Shown: positions 22,562 through 33,400 of the stretch, piece after piece
Numbering within the stretch: position 1 is the stretch's first letter
Layout: the number at the start of each line of letters is the position of its first letter
Origin: Taudactylus pleione
Lineage: Eukaryota; Chordata; Amphibia; Anura; Myobatrachidae
NCBI GenBank assembly: GCA_031769625.1
Contig: JAUIMM010001592.1
Span: forward strand, 131,501 to 195,500
Length of the DNA: 64,000 nt
Direction of reading: 5' to 3'
Translations under genes and position numbers: made by a program
Notes under the pieces: model-generated
Database searches by the model: none
What the model saw: only the letters and a program-made list of their open reading frames with translations
Told to the model about the DNA's origin: nothing

Positions 22562-23351
22562 TTTTTTGTTTTGGCCAAAATTTGGACATGTTTCATAAAA
22601 ATAAAAAAACACGTTTGGTTTAAAGTCTCATTCCTTCTCTGTAAATATTATATTGTTTAACCTTACATAAGTCGACTATTGCAGCAAGTTTTTTAAAGTA
22701 ATGTAACTTAGATTGTAGAAAGCTGAATTATGTAAGCTGGCACATTCAACACCTAACAATACCAATAGGTTTGTAGAATTATCAGCATTTTTTTTTTTTT
22801 TGGGGGGGGTAAGGTAAATATTAAATGAAATCTGCTTAGGCCGAGATTAGAAAACATACTGATTCACCATAATACCTTTGGGTGTTTGTTTTGAGCCACT
22901 AAGCATGGTAAAATACTGCAAAATTGTAATCATTACAGGATTAGCCCTTAAGCAAGTTTTCATTTTTTGAACCAGGTTACACTTGCATGTAATTTAGAAA
23001 GGAAATGTTTTTTTAAACGTAACAAAAAATTTTTTAATCGAAAATAAGAAACACAAAGTGATTTTTGACAATCAATACACACAGTGAAAAACAAATAAAA
23101 AACAATCAAGAACTGTTTGATGAAGTAGCATGCCAACATGATTCCACAAATGAGTTGATGACAAATTTGGTCCAGAAGTTAAATCCAATGTGTCCACATG
23201 AAGTCAATTTTTAGGATCAGGTAGTAGTCATCGTTTTCCCGAAAAATATTATGGAATAAAACACAAAAAGATAAAAAAAATGTAAACATTTTTAATTACA
23301 TTATTACATGTCTACATTGTGTCATCTAACTTCATTTGGGACAATAATTAC
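22562..23351. other. Harbinger noncoding segment
   Basis: AT-rich spacer between the convergent 3' ends of the SANT-like gene and the transposase gene. No frame resembles a protein; it may hold both 3' UTRs and polyadenylation signals (AATAAA-like motifs near 22600 and 23255). Confidence 0.4.
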
Positions 23352-24398
23352 CTAAAAAATCGGCAAGGCATCCTCTGGCTGCAATGGGACACCACTCCTT
23401 ATGGCAATGTTGTGAAATATCCCACACAGGACCACAATTTTTGAAACCATATCCGGCAAATACATGAGCTCGCCACCAGAGCGGTGGAGGCATCTGAATC
23501 GGCCTTTTAAAAGGTCGTTACAGTGCTCCACCACTTGCCTGGTGGCTGTAAGTGCGGAATTATACTCACTTTGTGGCCCTGGTGTGGGAGCCAAATAAGG
23601 AGTGAGCAGCCAGGGCGTGCAAGGTTAGCCACTGTCTCCTGTGAAAAAGAAGTTACAAAATCAGGATCACTGTGTATCAAGCTTTGCATTGGTATCTAAA
23701 AAAGGTCTCCACTTACCCAGAAGCCACGCATCACCAGCTTGTATGTTGTTTAATTTATGCCAAATCCCTGATTGCCGGATGACGAATGAGTCATGTGCAC
23801 TCCCGGGTAATTTTGCATTCAGGGACAGGATCTGGAGGGAGGCATCACATACCACCATTACATTCAGTGAGTGATAGTGTTTTCGGTTCCAAAAAATGGC
23901 CTCCAGCCGTGCTGGAGGCTGAAGTGGTATGTGAGTACCATCCACAACCCCTATGATGTGTGGGAAGCTAGCTATTTGGTAAAAATTGGCCTTCGCCACA
24001 CTAAGGGAACCCATATCCAAAGTCATTTTAATAAAATGATGGAGGTACTTGAAAAGGGCCTCCATCACTGCCCTCAGGATCCTTGAAAAGGAGGATTGGG
24101 AGATTCCCGCAACTATTCCCACCGTGGTTTGAAAGGATCCTGAGGCACAGAAATGTAACACCGCCATTAATTGCGTAAGTGGTGGTATTGCCGTAGGACT
24201 GTCAATTTGCCGCTCAAGATCACTCTCTATTAATGAGAGAGTGTCTATGATGATTTGGGGCGGAAGATGGTAGCGCCTTAACACCTCATCATCGGGCATT
24301 CCAAAAAGGGTGACACGAGTTCTATATATCTGGGGCCTTGCACGCCTACGATGCCTACGCCTGGGACGAGATTGAGGTTGGTCGGCTTCCGGCAGCAT
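23352..24398 (-). pseudogene. Harbinger gene 2: DDE transposase (HARBI1-like, one stop)
   Basis: Exons 23717-24398 and 23352-23638 join with matching phase into 323 codons. The N-terminus is arginine-rich (RPRRRHRRRARPQ). The helix-turn-helix-like region contains LTQLMAVLHFCASGSFQ and GISQSSFSRIL. Catalytic motifs are VVDGTHI (first Asp), SAHDSFVIRQS (second Asp) and QVVEHCNDLLKGRFRCL (Glu), so the DDE triad is complete. The donor is CTGG|GTAAGT and the acceptor TTTTTCACAG. Just after the junction, where HARBI1 relatives have DSGYP, the sequence reads DSG-stop-P (TAA, 23625-23627), followed by TPWLLTPYLAPTPGPQSEYN in frame. One base change explains it. The start at 24398 is the first ATG; an upstream exon ending near 24427 is possible. 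The protein would cut and paste elements with matching ends. Confidence 0.85.
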
Positions 24399-24720
24399 GG
24401 CCACAATAATACGACCAACATCAACCTGAAATGGTAAGTAATGTAGTTAAGGTATGTTGCCCAAAAAATTGCCAAAACAATACTTATCTTTTCGTTAAAA
24501 TCCAAAGATGCTTACATGCCGGGGTATTGTCATGATTTCAAAAACCTACAATTCAAAATCCCAAAAAAAGTTTAGAATTTGGGGTGGCCATTTTGTAATC
24601 TTGTGATTTTAGAAAATGGGCCAAAATAAAGGGGGGGAGCACACATTTCGAACAATAGAAAACCTACATTGAGAGGAGTTCCACAATTTGCCCAAAAAAA
24701 AGCACCCAAAAATTTGAACG

Positions 24721-25125
24721 CTAAATGGTTTGCATTTTTACAAGGGTAATGAAGCCTACAAAAGTGCGCTAAATGGTTTGCATTTTTACAAGGGGAATGA
24801 ATCCTACAAAAGTGCGCTAAATGGTTCGCATTTTTACAAGGGTAATGAAGCCTACAAAAGTGCGCTAAATGGTTCGCATTTTTACAAGGGGAATGAATCC
24901 TACAAAAGTGCGCTAAATGGTTTGCATTTTTACAAGGGGAATGAAGCCTACAAAAGTGCGCTAAATGGTTCGCATTTTTACAAGGGGAATGAAGCCTACA
25001 AAAGTGCGCTAAATGGTTTGCATTTTTACAAGGGGAATGAAGCCTACAAAAGTGCGCTAAATGGTTTGCATTTTTACAAGGGGAATGAAGCCTACAAAAT
25101 TGCGCTAAATGGTTCGCATTTTTAA
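24721..25125. repeat. 48-bp tandem repeat, 8.4 copies, inside Harbinger
   Basis: Eight exact-length units start every 48 bp from 24721 to 25057, plus a partial at 25105. Each contains CTAAATGGTTTGCATTTTTA and ACAAAAGTGCG. Because 48 is divisible by 3, frames stay open on both strands (16-residue HFYKGNEAYKSALNGS on +). Units alternate between GAAGCC and GAATCC forms at the left end. The array lies between the divergently transcribed transposase and NAIF1-like genes, so a regulatory or transposase-binding role is possible. Confidence 0.92.
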
Positions 25126-25704
25126 CATCCCCAAAAACCCCCCAAAAAACCTTAATGAGTCCAAAATATGTGAAGAACAATACATGAACATTTTAAAATC
25201 AAGTTAAAATCAAAACTTACCAATACACGATAAATAAGTCACAGAACAAAAACGTCATTGGGGCACAGCCAAAAAAAACCTACAACCAAAAAAAAAACAT
25301 ATTATTTTTTGACCCAAAAAAACAATTTTGTAGATCCATAATTTACACAAGGATGACGGGAAAAAACTTACACAAAAAATACACCACAAATAAAGTAACC
25401 ACACCAAAAAATGCGAACGGAAAGTTGTTAAAAAAAAAACGCCTCGAACACACTCCAAAAAACCTCCTCCAAACACTACTCCCTCCAACAATACACTCCG
25501 AACCACGCAACCTCCAACAAACAACACCCGCCACCTCGACTCGAGTCGCCAAAAGCCATAAATAGTGTTTCGTTTCCCGCTCAAATTAAGGACGGATCAT
25601 AGGAGCGCACAATCAATGATGCGGTCGAATAATAAGGATGCATGTATAAATACGTCACGGAAAAAAACAAACGGTCTGGTGTAGTTCAAGTTTTAACATG
25701 CAAA
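25126..25704. promoter_or_regulatory. Divergent intergenic/promoter region of Harbinger
   Basis: An A-rich segment between the transposase gene (-) and the NAIF1-like gene (+). A TATAAAT motif at about 25646 lies ~60 bp before the ATG at 25705 and could be the core promoter of the plus-strand gene. Homopolymer A runs are frequent. No coding frame is supported. Confidence 0.35.
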
Positions 25705-26964
25705 ATGGCTACAGACCAGCCAAACAATGGCCAAGAAGCGGCCAGTAAGTATTTCTCTCATTTCTCTTCAAGTATTATTTAGAACCAGAATAGAGTGAAA
25801 GATCTAAATTGCCAAAAATTTAATTTAAATAGGTGTTGAGGATGACATGGAAGAGGCTGCTGGGCCCAGTATTCCGGCCAAAGCTGGCAAAAAGAAAAGG
25901 CAGCCACAATTCACAAGAAAGGAGATGGAGGTTTTGATTCAGAAGTGTGTGGACATCCTGCCACAGGCAGACAGGAATATGGGTGTAAGCCAGAAGTGGA
26001 GAATGTGGGAGGAGATAGCCAGTGCTGTCAATAGGGTGGGTGATTTTGTCCGTCTAGCCCGGGATGTCAAACGCAGGTAAGTTAAACCAAATAAAATCAA
26101 AAAAAGAGGATACAGGGCCAAATAATGCAGGAATAATGCCAACTTTTTCACCCACAGATGGCAAGACTTCAAATATCGCCTGAAGCAAAAACTGGCTGAC
26201 AGGGCTAGGCATGCAAGGGGGACATTGGAGCTGACTGATTTGGAAGAGCTGGCACAGGGGTGTGTGCAGGGTGTGGAGGTGTTTGGCGTGTCCAACATGG
26301 ATACGGACATGCCAGACTTTGCGGCTCCTCATGTTGTCCCAGGTAAATGTTGTGATGTAACCAACTCTGAAATGTTTTTGAGACAATATGTAGATTCTAA
26401 TGTGACTCTTTTCTCTTTTTTCTCACAGAGACACAGGCGGATGAGTCTGCTCCAGAGGGGAGCCTTGGCCGCAGAATTTCTGCTGGCTCTGCAGGGGAGG
26501 AACCAGTACATCCGGCTGAGGACCCTGCAGAAGCCAGTCCAGGGCAATCCCCCTCGCAGGCAGTGTCCCTCCTCACAGAACTCAATTTTAAATCGGATTA
26601 CCATACGGAGATTCTGCAGAGGATGGACGCCAGTCTGCTACGGGTGGCTGAGGCCCTGGAGCAAAATGCTGCGGCCAACGTGACCACTGGTCAGGCCCTG
26701 GCTGAAAATACCAGGGCCAACATCAGAATAGCCAATGCCCTGGAGCAGCTCGTTCGCCAGCACAAGGTGGAGCCGACCTCCCTTCCTGCCGGAACATCAG
26801 GATCCTCCACCTCTGGCCCAACAACAGCCATTCCTCCAAATGTGCCTAGCTCTGTGCCTAGTCCAGAGGCCACAACATCTGCCTCTGGACAGGCCAGCCA
26901 GAGGACATCCCGGACCCGGTCTGGCGCCCACCCTACCCCAGCCAAACGGGGAAAAAAACGATGA
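25705..26964 (+). CDS. Harbinger gene 3: NAIF1-like Myb/SANT DNA-binding protein
   Basis: Four exons (25705-25744, 25833-26076, 26158-26342, 26429-26964) with GT-AG ends and compatible phases give 334 residues with no internal stop. Residues ~30-115 form the Myb/SANT-like domain: QPQFTRKEMEVLIQKCVDIL, QKWRMWEEIASAVNRVG, then VKRRWQDFKYRLKQKL, with the three regularly spaced tryptophans. A middle helix segment (MDASLLRVAEALEQNAAANV, IANALEQLV) could mediate self-association. The tail is Ser/Thr/Pro-rich and ends in PAKRGKKR, a likely nuclear signal. In studied Harbinger systems this partner binds the transposase, carries it into the nucleus and recognises the transposon ends; that role is inferred here. 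It is the only one of the three genes without a disabling mutation. Confidence 0.85.
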
Positions 26965-27964
26965 CAGCACTGGCTACTTTTCCCACACTCCTTCTGTGCT
27001 TGCCCCATATTCCTTTAGGGCCAAAACTTCCCTCTCCTTTCTTGTGAATTGTTTTTAATGTGTTTGTTTAAGTTTGCCAACACTGGTAATATGTTTGTCA
27101 TAATTATTTCAGTTATTATTGCCTAACACTGCCCAAAAACTGTATTTGCCAAATGCACCAGAAATCTATAAAAAAGTGTGTATGAAATGAAAAATTTGAC
27201 AAATGTTCTCCATTGTATTGTGACATTATTTTAAAAATGGTTTAGAGTTAATCCTGGCCCACAAGCCAAAAACGAAATCCAAAAAAAAAAGGATGCAAAT
27301 TCTCCAGGCCAAAGCAAAATGGTAAAATACAGACAAACATGATGACATTATTGTTACAATATCACAAAACCCCCCAAAAATTGTAAAGAACATTCCTAAA
27401 AATGTACGCTAATTGATTGTGTAATCCTGAAATTAGCAGCTGAGATTTTCATCTGCGTACGGTTTTGTGCTAACCAAAAAAACTCTTTTCAAAACACATT
27501 ACAAGCTGGTTTGCAATTCAAAGTTGATTGTTTTTCTGACAAGCCGTGATAAATCGATGAAACATGGAGGAGGTCCGGACCGGAGGACAAGCCCATCGCC
27601 ATTGTGGTCGAGTAATCCACACCCCAAGCTGTGCGAGCAATTTGAACGGAAAGAGGATCAGCCAGTGACGTATGAGTTGGTATGAACACATTTGACGTTC
27701 GCATCAGATAATTTATGTACACCCCAAAAATGCCTCGCCACGCCTGCGTTTTTCCATCTCCACCTCCGTCAACGCCCAAAAACGGCCTGTTCTGTCAATC
27801 ACATTTGACATGTCACTTCCTGTTCGCAATTTGACGAACGAGACAAAAAAAGCTTGCAATCTGCCGTACGCACATGCGCAGTGTAACACCGGCGCATGCA
27901 TGGTTTCACAACATCGGAACGCAACGAGCGTACTGATGCTAACGAACGGCTCTGAATGAGGGCC
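26965..27964. other. Harbinger right-hand noncoding end
   Basis: The 3' region of the NAIF1-like gene and right subterminal region. 27720-27930 resembles the 599-bp MITEs (CACGCCTGCGTT, ATCTCCAC, GTACGCTCGTT-like text in order), which supports their kinship. Confidence 0.5.
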
Positions 27965-27967
27965 TTA

Positions 27968-28800
27968 GTTGGGAATAGTTGACCCTAGGGATGGACATCG
28001 GAAGCAAACATCGATGTTTCCGATTTGATTGAAGTATTTTTGCCATTGAACACTGGGAATTTAATGGTTGCCAGCCATTGGATGCAGCTTTCCGATGCCT
28101 ATCCGATGGCTGGCTGTGGGGGGGGAGCACCCACCACTGTTTAGCATAGCAAAGCAGCGGGATAATAGATGCCGTGTGCATGGGGGTATTCTATTAAAAG
28201 TGTAGTGGTGAGTCTGAAGGCAGCCCAGCATCTCGGAGAATGCTGGCCACGCCCCCACAGTGACGTGGACGAGGGAGCCGCAAGGGTCTGCCCCCTTTTC
28301 TACAGGCCTCATCCCTTTTTCAGGCACAAGTATCAACATCGTGATAGTTATACTATCGCATGGTTGCAATAATGGCTAATTGCCATCACATTGCTGGATT
28401 TGATGTCGGAAGCCGGCAACCATTCGATGCATGACTTCCTCGGCGGTTTGGTGGTGGTTTCTAAATGACACCAAAACCACTGACTATTAATTTTAGCCCT
28501 AGCTCTGTTCTATTATATTCTAAAATGTGTTTTGATGGTGCTTTTGTGGCAGTTTTGAAGCGGTTTTGCCTTAGTAAATATGCAGATGGAAAAACCACCA
28601 CCAAACCACCGGGGTTTAGAACCCACTGCTTAGTAAATTTTGCCCTTAACCTGATTCCATGACATCACATATGTATTATTTTTTTAAACAATCCACACAG
28701 TGTGAGACGAGAGCACTTTTGGACGATCCTCTAAGATGACATCTTTTGAACTGTAGCCATACGGTATTATTATTCCCCTTCTGATCATTGTGACTCTGGT
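27968..28800. other. Intron 1 of gene A, unclassified repeats
   Basis: 28000-28440 contains several CATCGGA/CCGATGC motifs in both orientations and may be a MITE. 28440-28640 has GGTTTGGTGGTGGTTT and, inverted, AAACCACCACCAAACCACC, a second inverted-repeat element. No gene. Confidence 0.35.
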
Positions 28801-28805
28801 AGATA

Positions 28806-30278
28806 GATATGGCTAACTATTAGTATGGGCTAACTATTAGTATAGACTAACTATTAGTATGGGCTATCTATTAGTATGGGCTAACTATTAGTATAGACTA
28901 ACTATTAGTATGGGCTATCTATTAGTATGGGCTATCTATTAGTATGGGCTAACTATTAGTATGGGCTAACTATTAGTATGGGCTATCTATTATATAACTA
29001 TTAGTATGGGCTAACTATTAGTATAGACTAACTATTAGTATGGGCTATCTATTAGTATGGGCTATCTATTAGTATGGGCTAACTATTAGTATGGGCTATC
29101 TATTATATAACTATTAGTATGGACTAACTATTAGTATGGGCTAACTATTAGTATGGGCTAACTATTAGTATAATTATTAGTATGGGCTAGCTATTAGTAT
29201 GGGCTAACTATTAGTATGGGCAACTATTAGAATGGACTAACTATTAGTATGGGCTAACTATTAGTATGGGCAAACTATTAGTATAACTATTAGTATGGAC
29301 TAACTATTAGTATGGGCTAACTATTAGTATAATTATTAGTATGGGCTAGCTATTAGTATGGGCTAACTATTAGTATGGGCAACTATTAGAATGGACTAAC
29401 TAATAGTATGGGCTAACTATTAGTATGGGCAAACTATTGGTATAACTATTAGTATGGGCTAATTATTAGTATAACTATTAGTATGGACTAACTATTAGTA
29501 TGGGCAAACTATTAGTATAATTATTAGTATGGGCTAGCTATTAGTATGGGCTAACTATTAGTATGGGTAACTATTAGTATGGGCTAACTATTAGTATGGG
29601 CAAACTATTAGTATAACTATTAGTATGGGCTAACTATTAGTATGGGCAAACTATTGGTATAACTATTAGTATGGGCTAATTATTAGTATAACTATTAGTA
29701 TAGGCTAACTATTAGTATGGGCTAATTATTAGTATAACTATTAGTATGGGCTAACTATTAGTATAACTATTAGTATGGGCTAGCTATTAGTATAACTATT
29801 AGTATGGGCAACTATTAGAATGGACTAACTAATAGTATGGGCTAACTATTAGTATGGGCTAATTATTAGTATAACTATTAGTATGGACTAACTATTAGTA
29901 TGGGCAAACTATTAGTATAATTATTAGTATGGGCTAGCTATTAGTATGGGCTAACTATTAGTATGGGTAACTATTAGTATGGGCTAACTATTAGTATGGG
30001 CAAACTATTAGTATAACTATTAGTATGGGCTAACTATTAGTATGGGCAAACTATTGGTATAACTATTAGTATGGGCTAATTATTAGTATAACTATTAGTA
30101 TAGGCTAACTATTAGTATGGGCTAATTATTAGTATAACTATTAGTATGGGCTAACTATTAGTATAACTATTAGTATGGGCTAGCTATTAGTATAATTATT
30201 AGTATGGGCTAGCTATTAGTATGTACTAACTATTCGTATGGGCTAACTATTAGTATGGGCTAACTATTAGTATGGGTT
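28806..30278. repeat. 17-bp satellite array, ~1.5 kb
   Basis: Tandem GGGCTAACTATTAGTAT units with variants (GGGCTATC, GGGCAAAC, shortened TATAACTATTAG). A block at about 29481-29790 repeats almost exactly 400 bp later at 29881-30190, showing higher-order duplication. It lies in intron 1 of gene A. Confidence 0.95.
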
Positions 30279-30279
30279 T

Positions 30280-31160
30280 TACCATATTAAGATGAGCGGA
30301 TTAACTTTTGTGTCTTGTTAGGTGTAAATATTGGCAGTAGCACCGACCATTCCTGAGCTTTCCATATAATGTACTTACATACATTTTTATTAAAATATGG
30401 GGTCGTCCTTTTTTTCCTTTAAATGTATGTTAAATTGTAACCACCAGGACAAGGGCTCCAATAAGAGCGATCAGGTTGAAGCACATGCGCGGTCTCCAAG
30501 CTGCCCGTGAGCAGTGCGGAAAACAACATTAATGCGCTTCACAAACTCCTGCAGCCCACCGGAGGGCAGCCCCATAGCAGGTAATGGGTTAACTCCCATA
30601 CAAACAATGAAAAACACCTGGAATGCTGCTGCGTAGGGGAGCATTTGTCCTCCTCAACAGCTAGCCTGGGTCCCCGCAGAGACCCTCAAACAAACCCAGG
30701 TCTAGGTAATCAGTACCCCTCCATACGAAGCCCCTGCATCATTGTCTATTATATTTCTCTCACTTGGTCCATTTAATGTATCTCTGTCATATTTGGTATT
30801 TGCTATATTACTTAGAAAGAAGGTAAAACAAAACTACTATTAAGCACATGTAATATAATACCAGTGAGTATGAGGCCTGTAGCGTTTTTGTTTTACTCCT
30901 GATTTTGAAAGTAAATTTTAAAACCTCCTTGTGTAATGTACAATACGTTACTGGTGATGTAATATGATTCAGGAGCTGGGTGTAAGCTCTGTGCAATTTG
31001 TACTTTTAGCGGGTTCTGTGCACATGGGTACAGTGTCATCATTTACCTTCCACTCCCTCATTATCTCTAATACAGACCCCTTTTTGTGTATTGTTATACT
31101 GCATGATTATTATAGGCAGTACTGTAGGTCAAGTGATTATCTTGTTATCACTCATAACTA
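30280..31160. other. Intron 1 of gene A, no feature recognised
   Basis: 30440-30720 is moderately GC-rich (CCGGAGGGCAGCCCC), with text similar to 47860-48020 (CATTTGTCCTCCTCA/GGACATTTGTCACC, AGGTAATYAGTAC), hinting at an interspersed repeat. The rest is AT-rich. Confidence 0.3.
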
Positions 31161-31164
31161 ATCA

Positions 31165-31585
31165 TAAATGGTGCTCAAACCAATCCGCTCCTAACTCTCA
31201 TGTGCTTGAAAAATGACAGTTAGGAGCTGATTGGGTGGAGCAGCATTTAGGATATGTACTGAGCCCTGGAGAGAGACAAAGTGGATGAAGATAAAGTACT
31301 AACCAATCAGCTCCTAACTGTCACGTTACTGACTGTGATTGGGAGATGTACTACGCCTTGGAGAGTGATAAAGTGGAGAGTGATAAAGTGCCAACTGTAA
31401 TTTTTTCAAGCACAGCCTTTAAACTGACAGTTAGGAGCTGATTGGTTGGTACTTTATCAGTCTTCACTCTGTCACTCTCCATGATTTAGTACAACTCCCC
31501 CTGTGTTTGAATAATGACAGTTAGGAGCTGATTGGTTGGTTATTTTTCTCCGTCCACTTTATCTCTGTCCAAGGCTTAGTACATA
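31165..31585. mobile_element. Nested/inverted CCAATCAGCTCCTAACTG-type MITEs
   Basis: GACAGTTAGGAGCTGATTGG occurs near 31216, 31425 and 31516; its complement CCAATCAGCTCCTAACTGTC is near 31304, with a diverged match near 31180. The units alternate in orientation with AGTGATAAAGTG text. This is a common frog palindromic MITE type, here as a cluster of about two overlapping copies. Confidence 0.6.
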
Positions 31586-31599
31586 GAGCTCTATATTTG

Positions 31600-32439
31600 T
31601 CTTTCCAACTGTCCGAAAATTGTTATTTTACTATTATTTGTAATATCAAGGTTTTTTTTTATAATATCCAACGTGATTTGTTTTTACAGCATATAATTTT
31701 CAAGGGAGTTTTCAACCGTTAGATTATTTTTTGGGTTTTGTGTACACAGTCCCACAATTCCTATTAAATACATTGTTTCATCTTACTGGCTCTTCTGTAA
31801 TCGCTGCACTGGAAACAACTGTATCTAGACAGCAGTTTTCTAACCTGTTTTAGTGTCATTAAATAAATACCCACCTGATCATATAAATGCATGGTTAAAA
31901 GGTATAGTAGGGAGATAGGAACACATTTGTAAGCAAAACACTGATTTTCACATACAAGAGAACAACATTGTTGTAGGTATCAGACTCCTATAATAGATAA
32001 TTCCGTCCCTACAAATAAAAGGTACACCAACAGCACTGTTCACACTGTCAAGCAATATACTAGAACACGGGCAGGAAAATGGGTTGGATATGGGAAGTCG
32101 ACAGTATCAGTGTCACTAGTCAGCATGTTGACCTCAGTATGCCGACGTGGAAATACCGACATGACTAATATGCTATTATAAGTTTCCAGTAAGTCTCTCT
32201 TGTTTTAAACATAACATCAGCAAATGATTAATGTTCATTGTTAATAGGTTTTCTCTTTCTCCGGAGATATATATTGGGGAAGTGCATTATTAAGTGTATT
32301 ATCACTGGCATGTGGTTGTCATGCCCACGCTAACACTTTGCCAATGCAGAATCACTCACTCCCATTCAAAAACAGCAAATCATTTGTTGCCATTTTCGTA
32401 TAAGTAGAACCGTAGACATACAAATCCTACATCACTTAC
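31600..32439. other. 5' end of intron 1 of gene A, no clear feature
   Basis: Mostly AT-rich. 32085-32170 contains GTCGACAGTATCAGTGTC and GCCGACGTGGAAATACCGAC text related to the telomere-motif repeat family. Otherwise nothing recognised. Confidence 0.3.
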
Positions 32440-32702
32440 TTTAAACACATCATTTGCGTGACTATTTGGTTTTGTGGAATCTCTACCATATACTGGTTGA
32501 CGCTGAACACTCCTGCGATTATGATGTCGCCGTCTTGGAAATATTCATAGTCCTCATACGGTTTACTGAGATGCAGGTGGCATGCTGGTAACCTACTCTG
32601 GGTCACAGGTCTGCAGAGTAACCCGCACCGGGTCACCAAATATAACAGCAAAGTAAATGCATAGGAGACCACGGCAGTTGAAGCCATTGTTGAAATGGAC
32701 AT
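32440..32702 (-). CDS. vmn2r: V2R gene A, exon 1 (start codon, signal peptide)
   Basis: The first coding exon. I chose the ATG at 32702; a second in-frame ATG at 32687 (residue 6) is equally plausible. The N-terminus has a hydrophobic run (VVSYAFTLLLYLV) that fits a signal peptide, then ACHLHLSKPYEDYEYFQDGD and IIIAGVFSVNQY, matching the V2R exon-1 motif C.L......Y..DGD..I.G.FS. The donor AA|GTAAGTG leaves phase 2, exactly what exon 2 needs. The reading frame stays open further 5', but that extension shows no family similarity. Joined to exons 2-4 this gives 535 codons with no stop. Confidence 0.92.
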
Positions 32703-32833
32703 CACAATGTGCTCTAATTCAATGGCGATGATCGGACCATGAATGTAACATGTAGAGGAGGTATATAGCACACAGGACCCTGACACGTGTTACCTCCGTC
32801 TGTTGCTGTAATGACGCTGGATCATCTCTCTGC

Positions 32834-32843
32834 CTTATAAAGG
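32834..32843 (-). promoter_or_regulatory. Candidate TATA box for V2R gene A
   Basis: On the minus strand a TTTATAAGG motif lies about 130 bp upstream of the exon-1 ATG, which would place transcription start near 32805. Position and motif fit a core promoter, but a single TATA-like match in AT-rich DNA is weak evidence, and V2R genes can have upstream noncoding exons. Confidence 0.3.
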
Positions 32844-33400
32844 ATCTCCTGAACTTAGTGACAGGTGTCTGACTATTCCGTCCTGTACTTAAAATATATA
32901 TTACACGTACAGCAGATAAAGCTGCCATATAAATACATGATGGAAATTATATTTCTGTTTGCAGTTTTTCAGGTTTATTATTATTCATAGGTTACTCTTA
33001 AAATAAAAGATCAATGTAAGTACAATCAGTAATCATTGTACAAACAAATGCACTCTCAAAAAGTAAATCCTTCTGTGTCAGTTATATGCACATGTTGTAT
33101 ATGTGACCTGTGGCCTAGAGAAGGGTGATGCGGCCTGGAGAGGGGGTAGTCCATCATTTGGATTTGTATGCCTTCAATTCAACAAGAGCGAGAGAGACTA
33201 ATTAAATCCACGAATTCTCAATGTAATACATTTTGCAGCCGACTGTGGGTGCTGACAACTTTTTTTAAGTGGAACCCCAATTCATGGTCATAATAGACTC
33301 CCTCCCCTCAAATCAAATACTGGGACCCCACTTTGAATCCCCACTAAAAGTCTGCACACAAGCGATAAGGGATTTTCCCTCTCTCAATGTTCTGCCTGGG
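32844..33400. other. Upstream region of V2R gene A, no feature recognised
   Basis: Intergenic sequence 5' of gene A. No second exon or clear repeat seen; regulatory sites cannot be resolved from one sequence. Confidence 0.3.

Larger units (their letters stand above)
20459..27964. mobile_element. PIF-Harbinger DNA transposon, 7.5 kb, three genes
   Basis: Termini GGCCATGATTCAGACCCG (left) and, in reverse complement, GGCCCTCATTCAGAGCCG (right), matching at 15 of 18 positions, flanked by TTA on both sides (20456-20458, 27965-27967). Inside are a SANT-like gene (+), a DDE transposase (-) and a NAIF1-like Myb/SANT gene (+), with two tandem-repeat arrays between them. The right subterminal sequence resembles the 599-bp MITEs. 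It sits in intron 1 of V2R gene A. Harbinger elements are known to need a transposase and a Myb-like partner for nuclear import and end binding; the third gene is the unusual part. The left end differs more from the right than expected, so a composite of two elements is the alternative. Confidence 0.85.

Noticed and set aside
24730..25125. 131-codon frame with HFYKGNEAYKS repeats
   Set aside because: The 48-bp unit is divisible by three and open on both strands; no start context or splice link to the neighbouring genes.
28806..30278. CRISPR-like regular repeats
   Set aside because: Units are contiguous with no unique spacers and the DNA is a vertebrate intron; it is a satellite.
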